This document shows positions 25,101 to 37,100 of a stretch of DNA of 64,000 bases, piece after piece. The translations under genes and the position numbers were made by a program. The DNA is taken from assembly GCF_945859705.1 (NCBI RefSeq), contig NC_079136.1, forward strand, positions 93,557,120 through 93,621,119, in the 5' to 3' direction. The first letter of the stretch is position 1, and each line of letters opens with the position of its first letter. The notes beneath the pieces were generated by a model. That model saw nothing but the letters and a program-made list of their open reading frames with translations, was not told where the DNA came from and did not search any database. This DNA comes from Episyrphus balteatus (lineage: Eukaryota; Arthropoda; Insecta; Diptera; Syrphidae).

Positions 25101-28100
25101 TTCATATTTCATTCATAAAAGTATGTCCAGATTCTATGATTCAGCAAAATATTCTTTCAAATTGGAGCTAGAAGTTTATGAATTTATTCATAAACTTTCG
25201 TATTCGTTCTTAAAAAAAAACCATAAAAATATTTTCCATAGGAAAATTTTTATGAAAAATGATTCTTAAATTTTATGAATCTTTCTTAAAACTAAACTTT
25301 TTTTTTAAGAATTTGTGCTTAAATTTAATGAATTTTTCTTAAAAATGTATGAATTTTGGTTTATGAACGAGATTCATAGTTTTTAAGAATAATACTTTTT
25401 TCAGTGTATGATATTGGAAGTTTCATAAGCTTTAAGACCGTGATGTATCGTTTTTTCCAAAAATTAGTCAATAAGGGCTAAAAGCATCAAAGACTTGGGT
25501 ATTTTTGAAAATGTTTTGCATATTGGCAAATATTGGGTTCGACACTTTTATCCGAAAACTAAGAATGTTCATTGGGTCATAGGGTAAGGTGGTATACCAC
25601 ATTAGGTCATTTGCGCACTCTTATACACACTATTGTGTAAGAGTGCGCGGCTTCGTTTGTAAGAGTGCGCAGCTGCGTACCTACAGGTGTATGTTCGCAC
25701 AAAAGTCGCAAATAAAACTGCCTATCTTTAAATAAACAGAGTATTTTTCAACCCATCACTCCTTGCATGAGGAACAATCAATTTAGTCTTCGATTAATGG
25801 TTCCGAAAAAATTTCAATATTTCCTAGTTACTTTCATTCGCTTGTTTTTTGTAAAACTTGTATTTGGTTTCTTTTTGGTTGGAATTGCTTTTTCTAGCTG
25901 CTGTTTGCTAGTATATGGACAAATGCCAGTTATTTTGGAGCCTTGGATAGCATTTACTGCTCTTATAACCCGTGCACTCTTATGATGATGATGTCATCAT
26001 GGTGCGCACTTTTACACGTTCAGACATGTAATCGAAGAATATATATGTATGTATTTCACAATGCACTTAACTAGCACCTCTGTTTACAAACACATTTGCA
26101 TGAAATTTTGACAGCAGATCAAACTCATTTAGATCTTTCCAAAATAAGTGCATTCAGTCTTATATTCCCTTTCAAAATCGCTTTGCGCACTCTTATCAAC
26201 CGCGCACCCTTATACCATCCTAACGGGTGCCTATTGTTTAGCCTTTTTTACTTCGATTTCTGTTATTTCGTTTTTGACCCAATTTTTTTTGATTAGTTCG
26301 TCATCCTTTATTTGGGTTTTCGTTTACTTCGTATTTCGATCACTTCGCCCAACTATAACTTCGCCTTGTGTCTTCTCGATTTTTATTTATTTCGCATTTT
26401 CATTACAAGTCCAATGAGTTGTTTCGTCAAGGTTCATTTCGTTTTTAGTTTATTTTGGCATCTGGTTATTCCGTCTTCAGTTTTGTGGATTGTTTTGGGT
26501 TTTGAAGACTTTTGGATTATAGATAAGCAAATCCTTGTTATATAAGAGATCTGTTACCTTAAATTGTAACGAATTCGTTGTTTTTTTCTTTTTTGGGCAT
26601 ATTTAAAATTAACAGGCACTCAAAATGACGCGAATTATTCGCCACCATTTGTTTCACCATTTTTTTGTGGATGTTAATAGCCTAAGGGCGTTAAAATTTT
26701 AACGCCCTTAGGCTATTAACATCCACAAAAAAATGGCGAAACAAATGGTGGCGAAATAATTAAAGTCCAAGTGAACTAAAGGCGACTTAATTCCAAAACG
26801 AAATAATAAAAAAACGAAGTAATCAATAACAAAATAAACTAAAAACGAAGTCATAAGAAAACGGAGTATAAGTTTGTCGAAATAAGGAAAAACGAAATAA
26901 ATAAAAAACTAAACAACAAAAATACGAAACAATAAAATAACTAATCGACTTAGACGGAACAACCAAAAACCGAAATAAGAAAAGCGAAACAAACCATATC
27001 CCATCCTAACCTATTTATGTATAAACTGTACCTTCCTCTATTGCTATTTGAGAAATTTTAATTAAAAAAAAAAATAAATAAATACAAAAAATTGTAGGTG
27101 CGTTCGAATTTACTCATCATTATTTATTTTTTTATATTATTCAGACTCAAAATTTTGTACATGAATTATTTATGTTTTGTTTGAAAATAAGTAAGTGCAT
27201 TTTATTCTTTCGAAGTTTATCAAGTTCTGAAAAAATTCTCAGCCTGATTGAAAGTTTCATCAGGAGTTGATGAAAATGTTAGCTGCGAACTTTGAAAGTT
27301 AAGACAAGATTCACGAAAATCAAATTTACGTGTAATTTAAAAATTAATAATGTAAAAATAATAATTAAAATTTAGTCGAAATAATTATATTTGTTAAGAT
27401 TTCTTCGCATTTCAATAAGATTAATAACTTTTCGTTAGGACTCACAATAGGGAACAAGTGAGTTAGAACTGTTTTCCAATGCAATCTTATTCACGTGGAA
27501 ATTACAAACATAGTTTGAATAGTTTAAAATTTTAAAGATTTATTTGTTCCAATGTTTCTTCATCTTGTGCCCATGATCATGGTGATCATGATGATGATGA
27601 TGATGGTGGTCATCATCATCCCCATCAGAGTCTTTAGTTATACGCAACTCAATAATGTGTTCTTGTATACTCGATGTCTAGAAATTTTAAAATAATTTTA
27701 ATTAATCTTCAAATAAAAATAAAAACAGAATTAAATCTTACTTGAGGTGCTGCTGGGGCTGGTGGAGGTGGATAATAGACTGGTGGTGGCGGTGGTAATG
27801 GAACAAGGTACGAAAACGATGGAGATGATTTTCCCGTCTTGTCAAGGAATGCTTGCCATATAGTTTCAAAAAATCCCATATTAGGTTGAGGATAACCAAA
27901 AACCGGATATGATGGTGCTCCAAAAAACGGAGATGGACAAAAAGGATATGGAAATGATGGCGATGATCCAAAACCAAATCCGTTCACCAACCAGGGTCGT
28001 CCTGATAATCCATACAAAAGTACCTGAAAATCAAAACTTATCCTTCAGTATATTAAGATATGCTCAATAATACTTACGATGAAAAAGAAAAATTGCATAA

Positions 28101-31100
28101 CAAAATTGAAATTGATACTGAACATGAATTAACTGTTGCCTTTCGGTTTTATACTAAATTTGCATAATTCATTTTCTTTTTTCATCATCGATATAAATGA
28201 AAATGCAGAATCATAGATTTAGAAAGTGAAATTGTTTCCTGATGACGCCTCTGATGTGATAATTTTGTACAAACATAATTATTGTCATCGTTAATATGTC
28301 TAGGGCATTATAATGACTATTATGAATGATGGCCGTAAAAAACATTATTCATTATCAAGTGTCAATGCAACTATTATTATTATTAATTAAACCTTTAATT
28401 AAGCTTCGATTAATAGCTTTGGAAGAGGTTGTTCGATGTGTTTTGTGATACCAAGATAATTTCCTAGATATCTAGATAACTTTTGTTGGTGGTATACTGT
28501 TATTTGCGATCGACTATTGGGTTTTTTGTTCAATATTTTGTTTCCTTAGACAAAATATTCTTAATTTTTGTTTTCTCATGATGCTCCCAGCAAACGTAAA
28601 TTGTCATGTGACAAAAAATTTCTCTGGAGAATCAGAAATTGCCAACTTTATAATAAATAAATCTGAAAATTTTCAAGTACAAATGTAAAGAGGCCCGAAA
28701 TATGTATTTGTCCGTGTTAATACAAACATTTAATAAATTCACTAATTGAACAATTAAAATTACTCTTTCTTCAACGTTTTAAATGAATTTTAAACAAAAC
28801 CACAAAATATTATATTGTGAGGAAATATTTTTCGAACAAGTTTTCAATATTTCAGTCAACTGAGTGCAGTGTCCATTTTACACCGCAGTTTACTTTTGAT
28901 AACGTAATTCACACTCACGAATTATTCTAAACCATATCAATATTTTCAGTAAGAAATGAGGCTAGAAGTGGATAATTCTATTCAAAAGTTCATTGATATT
29001 TTCCAAACCAATGATCCCAACAAAAAAAAAAGGAAGAGCGATATTCATCGATGTTTAGAAAATATCGATGTCGGGTGAAAAATAATCGATTTTCTAACAA
29101 CAAAAATTTTCATACCTTCTCTTTAAAAAATTTTGACATTTATTTTCGATGAAAAATGTTAAAAAAATATGTTTAGAAAATATCGATGTTGGAGGAAAAA
29201 TCATCGATGTTTTAACAAACAAGTTGAGCAAACATACAAGAACGAAGAACAAATAATAAAAATTATTTTAATTTTAAGTGGAGCGATTGAATATACATAC
29301 AACTTTTTAAGGCCGTATATAAATTGCGTTAAAATTCGAGTTAAAATTTTCACCTTGGTTAAAATTTTTGTCCTGCTATCTAGTAGAATAAATCTTAACC
29401 TATTTTATTCTCCACGCAAGTGGATCTTTTAATTTGTTTTAGATTCAATCGAAATAATCATTTTTATCAAAAAATAAAACCGACTTCCATGGATCAAAAC
29501 TTTATTTATATGGAGAATTGAAAAACGATTTTACCATTAATACTCACAAACAAGATGAGGTTCGATCTGTAAATCCGTCCTTAGAAACATGTCAATTCTT
29601 GCTCCCTTTCCAATATTGTTTTTGAAAATTTTAGTCATTACCAAATATTTTGGCATCGATATACAAATTTATATTATCATGTACATTAGGGTGGGTCAAA
29701 AAAATCGAAATTCTTTTTTTGATTTGGTACTCCGAAAAATCGATTGCTAAACACCTCTAGAATATACACACCAAATATGAGCTCTTTATATTAATGGGAA
29801 GGTCCTCCGCTTTGCAATTTTCCATTTTTACATCAAGCTTCTACTAAAAAAAAATAATTTTTTTGTTAATTGACTTTTTAACAAATTTCTTTTCATATTC
29901 TTGTAGGAAATTGTACGCTCTACGAAAAAGGCCTTGTACACTTTTTTCGTTTATCTAACCGTTGAATAGATATTTGAGGTCCAAAAATCGAGAAAATCTT
30001 TAAAAATTCGTTTTTTGTTCTGAATTTTGTAACAAATTGAAAAATTATAATAATTAAACGCGCAAGACATATTCTTGTTGGAAATTGATTGCTCCACAAA
30101 AAAGGTCTTGTTAACTTTTTTCATTAATCTAACCAATTTAAAGATATTCGAGGTCAAAGTTAAACAAAAGTATAAAAACATTTTATATTTTAAAAAAATT
30201 TCCAATTCACTGAAACTTCATTATTTTCAAATTAACAAGATATATTCTTGTAGGGGCTTAAACGTTCTACAAAAAATTCCTTGGAATCAAATTGATTGCT
30301 TTAACCGTTTAGAAGATATTCGTATCCAAACCAATGCTCACTGATTTCAATAGTTTTCTTATGACCCGTATGCATTGCGATTTGGATACGAATATCTTCT
30401 AAACGGTTAAAGCAATCAATTTCATTCCAAGGAATTTTTTGTAGAACGTTTAAGCCCCTACAAGAATATATCTTGCTAAATTGAAAATACTGAATTTTCA
30501 GTGAACTGGAAAATTTTTAAAAAAATAAAATGTTTTTATAATTTTTTTTTAACTTTGACCTCTAATATCTTTAGAATGGTTAGGTTAATGAAAAAAGCTA
30601 ACAAGACCTTTTTTGTGGAGCAATCAATTTCCAACAAGAATATGTCTTGCGCGTTTAATTATTATAATTTTTCAATTTGTTACAAAATTAAGAACAAAAA
30701 ACGAATTTTTAAAGATTTTCTGAAATTTTTGGACCTCAAATATCTATTAAAAGGTTAGATAAACGAAAAAAGTGTACAAGGCCTTTTTCGTAGAGCGTAC
30801 AATTTCCTACAAGAATATGAAAAGAAATTTGCTAAAAAGTCAATTAATAAAAAAATTATTTTTTTTTTAGTAGAAGCTTGATGTAAAAATGGAAAATTGC
30901 AAAGCGGAGGACCTTCCCATTAATATAAAGAGCTCATATTTGGTGTGTATATTCTAGAGGTGTTTAGCAATCGATTTTTCGGAGTACCAAATCAAAAAAA
31001 AGAATTTGGATTTTTTTGACCCACCCTAATGTACATACACACATGTTGTTTTATCATGTGGTATGTTTGAAGATCTCAGCAATTGAGGTCATTTGAGCTT

Positions 31101-34100
31101 TTTAATTGAATTCTACCAATTTTTGTTTAGAAAATAGCTTTTGGACCTTTTTCTGATTTCACCTCTGTTTACCCTACTAAAGTTTAACATTTTTAAAAAT
31201 CTTGAATATTCAAATTTTTAAATTTAATTTTCTCTGACATAATATTTTTTTTAACACCTCTAAAACTTGCCATATAAGTAATGTGGCGAAAAAAATTCAA
31301 AAAATGAACTTTCAAGCGTGGCAACTCTATGCCCACCACCTTTAAGAAAATATAACTCCCAACTAAACGATGAGGGTAGGTCGTCCTATGGTGGGATCGA
31401 AAAGAAAAATCAAAAATTTAATAGGATGAAATAAGTTTTATTTTTCAATCAACGTTGTCATAAGTGGGTCAAACTGACTCAGGAAAAAATTTAATCTTTC
31501 ACCACTAGGCTTTTTGATGATTTCTATAATGACGATCTTGTTGAAAATAAATTGCACGACTGGGGTCGCACGTACTTGCTCTTAGAGTTCAAGTTGCTTA
31601 AATTTTAAAGACTTTTTATATAGAAATTTGGAAAATCTAAATATATGGGAAAGAAAAAAAAAAGGAAATTCGTTTTTTAAAAAAATAATATAAAATCTGA
31701 AATCAAATTGCCCCCCAAAACAAGTATGCAGTTTTGACTGATATACTAACATGCATTTTTAGAAAAAAAAATTTCAAAATCGTTAGAGCCGTTTTTTAAA
31801 AAACTAATTTTTTATAAATAATTTCTTGGAAAAAAAGTTTTAAAATAAAATTGGTATGCCATTTTGTAGAAATCACTGATCAACATCTAAACACAAAATT
31901 TCAAAAAAAATTTAATGTCCCGTTTTCGAAAATTGGATTTTTCAAAAAAAAATTTTCAAAATTTTTTTAAAAATCCAAAAAGTATTTTTTTCAAAATTTT
32001 GCTTTTGGCTTATATTTAAATTATATAAATTCTTCATCACAAAAAGTTTCGTTGAAATAGAATAAGCACTTTCGGAGATAATCGGATTTAAAAAAAACGG
32101 TTCTATGGCAGGTACCGTTAATAATGATTTTCAAAAAAAAAAATTTTCATTAGAAGATAGACCTTGTCTTAAAACTTACATTTGAATTTTTTAAACAAAA
32201 TCGTTGGAGCCGTTTTTGAGCAATTTCAACTTTACTAAAATCGGTATATGACAAGTACCGTTATTTTTGGTCCAAAAAAATTAATTCCAAAAATCCCTCT
32301 GGAGAGTCGCCAAATAACGCTACACACCAAGTTTGACATTAATCGGTCCATCCGTTTAGGCTGTAGCTCCTTATACAGACAGACAAACAGACTGACAGAC
32401 TGACAGACTGACAGACTGACAGACTGACAGACTGACAGACTGACAGACTGACAGACTGACAGACTGACAGACAGACAGACTGACTTCCGGGACCGACTTT
32501 TTTGGCATTCTCTACCATCGTAATGTTATGGAAAAATGTTATCTCAACTTTTTTTTTTTTTGTACGAATACATAACTTGATATATAGTACCTATATCGCA
32601 AGTAAAAATTACACGTATTACTTTAGATTTTACTAAAGAGATTTCTGCACCATTAAGTGCCAATGATCGGTTAAAAATCTAATTCGCTGCATTAAAAGTT
32701 CTAGATGGTTCTACATGTAGGAAGATTCTCTAGATTTATGTGGATTCTCTAACCTAAGTGTTGAGACATTACAGTCGCCAGTCTTTATTTTAATTTTGAT
32801 TTTGATTGAAAACAGTATTTATTTTTTTTAAAGAAAATTTTAATAACAATATAATTCGTACACAGCTTTTTAAGTAGTATAATATACAACTCGTTGTTTC
32901 TTAATAATTCAAATTGTAATTTTATAATGTGCTGATTTTTAATTTGAAAATTCTTTTGTTTTTCTCATCTTTCTTTAGAATTGGTTACTTTAATCATACG
33001 GTATCACTTTAAAAAGTTTTAACCTACTATAATTCATTAATAAATTAATTTTAAATAAAAATAAATTAAAAATAAAATTAACACAATAATGTCAACAAAT
33101 ATATAATTATAGAAAAAAAAAAATTGTTCTTAATTCCATTTTGGTTTTTCCTCATGCCAGTGATTTTGATGTTGATGTTGATGCTGATTTTGATTTTTGT
33201 GATACGAATTGTCAGAATCTTTGACTATTACTCGAACCCTTGAATGCTACAAGAAAAATTTCATCAATATTTTACAAAATGTATAAAAAATATAAAATTG
33301 TATTTACCTTTGGTGGTGGTGGTGGAGGTGGCGGTGGTTGAGGCATTGATTTGGCCTTTTTCGAAAATATAGCATCTATAATGTTTGAAATCAACGTTTG
33401 TTTTGGTGAATAAGGCTGAGCTATAAGATATGGAGGTGGGTACTGAGGAGGTGGATAAGGATAGGGTGGTGGAAAGGGTGGTGGGAAAGAAGGTGGAAAA
33501 AAGGGTGCCGAAGAGAAAGATGGGGCTAGTATTACTGTTGGAGGTGGACAAAACGAGCCACCACATCCACCTCCAAAAGGTCCAAAAGGAAATGGTGAAT
33601 TTGCAGCTACTGACAAAGGTATTGATGGTGGTGATGGCGGTGAAAAAAATCCAAATCCATTTGCTTGTTTATATCGTGTCGTGAATAGTCCAAATAAAAG
33701 GACCTTTAAAAATTAAGTTTTTTTATTTATAGATTTCTTGTATCGTTAAATTTTAAATCCTTACTCACATTTATTACAAATTGCAATGTTTGTGATCGCA
33801 TGACGGTTCTGAAGACGAACTGAAGACAATGTTTGTAAAAGCTTTAGGTTTTATAACAATTTTCTTTTCGATCTTACATTCGTATATTATTGATAATTAA
33901 CTTTCATTGATCGTAGGATGGAAGTGACATCAAAGAAAGTAATATGCTCTCTTATTGACATCTTTTATGTAATATACGAATGATTACGATCATACTTTAT
34001 AGCTTGACTTGATCTTCACAAAAAACATTCAATGTCAAGATGTGTCAGTGACACTATAATTACGGCATTTGAAACTAAACGTTGATTGATTATTTAAACC

Positions 34101-37100
34101 TTTTGCTTTGATTAGCGGAAGGTTTTTCTTATGAAAATGTTTCATGTGCAAAAATTGTATTTAGCTTGCAAAGGTAGCTACACCAGGTTCAATGTTAATG
34201 GATGTGATTTTCTTGGCGATCTCATATGGCGAGTGCAAGTTAATGACTCTCTTATGGAGTATCACCTGGAAACGATAAATTTTTTGATAATTCGGTTGAT
34301 CTTCATTGGCATTCGCACAAAGCCCTTAACGTGGAGTTTTTGGAACCTTTATTTTTGTTTAATGTGCGCCAACTAAAGGGTTTTGGGTACCCTTCCCCCA
34401 AAAAAATTTGGCTGTAGAAATTGACTCCACAGCCAAATGTTGTCAATTTGACAACCAAATGTTGTCAATTTGATTACCAAATTGTAAAAATTACAATTTT
34501 GCGAACGAATTCACAACTATCTAGTAATTTTAACGATTTGGTGATCAAATTTACACTTGGTTGTCAAATTGACAACATTTGGTTGTCGGGTCAATTTCTA
34601 CAACCAAATTTTTTTGGGTGTTAATATGTAGGTATATTAGGATGGTCCTTATTTTTCTTTTTTGCGAAGAGGGTGCCATTGTTTTTTTGAAGAGGCTATA
34701 AACTGTCATTTTTTTTTCCTTTAAAAGCAAATGATTAAATATCGAAAAACTGAAAAAAAAACAAAAACTTCTTAATGAAATAGGGACAGGAAGGGTTAGG
34801 AATAAAAATTTGAAAAATTTAGGGCATTTTTTTTTTCCTGATTTGGAACCAATCCCCATTTTTTTTTTACATGATTCGATTCGGTTATTCAAAACTCGGT
34901 CGTAACAAAACAATCGATCGTAAAGTTGTCACGTGAATTAGCCTTAGGCTTTTTTTCATTCGATGTGTTAGCTTCATTCTCAAAGTTCGCTATTGTAATT
35001 ATATCTAATAGGGAACTGTGGAAAAGGAATCAGCAGAAAAGAGTGGTTTTTGAAACTAAAGCAACATAAAATGGTTAAGGGCACTAAACGACAACGGTCT
35101 TTCGTGTGCAAGTCGTGTTGAAAACCCTAAGAAAATAGGCATGTCAGCTGTTCCTAGTTTTTTTTCCTGTGGTGTTTAAACCTTCAAAAGGCCGTAAAAC
35201 GTGTGCTCATAGAGGAGTGTGAGGTTCTTACTCGCTGAAACCAGCTGTTCCTCTCTTAGTATAATAATTTCGTTCAGTAAATTACGGAAGCGTTTTCAAC
35301 GAATTTCTGCACAACACAACAGCTTTTGGGAGTTGCCACAGCAACAGCACTTTTTGTTTCATAGAAAAACGCTGCTGGCAGCTATTTATTTCTTTTCGCT
35401 GCAAAGTGTTGGTTTGGGAGAGCCTTGACTCAAAGTTATCACGTCATGCTTTCTTATTATTGCGGTCTTATCTCATTGCTTTAAAGTTAGTTTAGTAGAG
35501 GCGTACGTTGAGCTGCTGGGGCCCGGAATTTTTTTCTCTTAAGCTTTCTTCATAACTGAAAAACGAAAGTTTCTGAAAGTCTGGGGTCGAGCTATGGCAT
35601 ACGTTCGTTAACGTTTTGACTATTGCTCATAAACATAAAGCGTCAATACGTTAACGTACGTGTGCCGTAGTTCGATTCCCCTGGTTCCTGAGCTATTTGC
35701 ATCCAAACATTATTTTCCTTACATTCAGAGGCAGATATCTGCGGACCAAACAAGTCCGATACAAGTTTTTAAAGGGATACCCCTTGGAAGAAAAAAAGAG
35801 TTTCCTACAAATTCAACGAGAAAATCACTGCAAACACTCAATCTGTAGTTTGAAGAAATGTTTTTCAAGTAAATTAAATAAAAAAATGACTCCTGCCACG
35901 AATGATGAAAACGAAAGACTTTTTTAAAAGACTCAAGATTGGTTTGAAGACATTTTTAATAATTTTTTTTTTTTGTTGCAAAAACAACTAGGATACGGCA
36001 CTATTATATTCATAGAAAATAAAAAAAAATACAAGTAAATACAAAATTTAATTTTAATTAGAATAGCAAAATCTTACCTCTGAGCCCCTCAAGACAAATT
36101 CAAAACTCATTTCCCAAGACGGCAAAACTCACCCCGCGCATTCTTATATTCATACTCATAACAATCGATTTTAAATTATTGCCCAGACGTGATTGTAATT
36201 CACGGTACCTACTTTAATATTTGGTCTTCTTCGTCGTCACGAATTCCCTTCCCCATCCCAATTTCCATATTTTATCGCCCTGCGAGTTCAAGAAGATTCA
36301 CAAAATACATAGTCAAATTTTTCGTTCATATAAATCCATGCACCAGATGCATTCACCATTGTCCACCTTGTAGGGCGTTTCAAGGGATAAATACACCAAT
36401 CCTTTTGTTTGAAAAATGTATATCTCTAGTCCTTGTCTCCTATAAAGAAAACCAAATAAACAAACCATTAGAAATGCTTGCTTTTGAAAACTAGTGCACT
36501 TACAAAGCTTGCAAAGTTTCCCCATCATAGACAAGCGCATGCGTTTAATGTCATTCAAAGTTGTAGTTGCACGTTGAAGAAAAAAAAAATCCTTGCACAT
36601 ATCGATGCAGAGTGCACAAAGGATAAAGGACTTTCCCTTTAAGAAGGATGGCTTCCATTTTCAACTTCAGTTTGGGCATGTCAGGTCTTCATTTCTGCAT
36701 CGTATAACTACTGCGAGAATATATTCCTTGTCTTGCTTTTGAGTAAGAGACAAAGTTCCATTACCAAGCTATGGTATATTGTAGGTTAAGAAGCTTTTTT
36801 TGTTTTTGTTTTGCTTAAAGGTGCAACTGGAACTGGAAATGGGGCTGCTGTTTGGTTGGTTCCACACTCTATATACAAGCTTTTGTTATATAAACATTTC
36901 ATTGGTCGAGAAATGCGAATAGAACTTCTTGCTAAAGGTGTAGTGCATCAATGTTTAAGATAAAAGGAGTAAAAAATATGAAAACTAACAAAAATATGCA
37001 ATCGTGTTGTAGACTCTTTTATTTTAGGACAAATTTGAAATCCAAAATGGCTGGTTGTGGGTAGTAACATTGATACGTAAAATAAAACAAAGGCAAATTT

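Noticed and set aside
27738..27977. Alternative - strand frame rich in His
   Set aside because: Shadow of gene A exon 2 in another frame; the Pro-rich frame is the one continued by phase-0 introns on both sides.
32378..32482. Possible CRISPR-like array of short repeats
   Set aside because: Perfectly contiguous 8-bp microsatellite with no spacers, in an animal genome.
33430..33684. + strand frame opposite gene B
   Set aside because: Antisense shadow of the proline-rich exon.
35645..35690. tRNA-like B box (GTTCGATTCCCC)
   Set aside because: No acceptor, D or anticodon arm can be folded upstream; the site is the right edge of a small inverted repeat.
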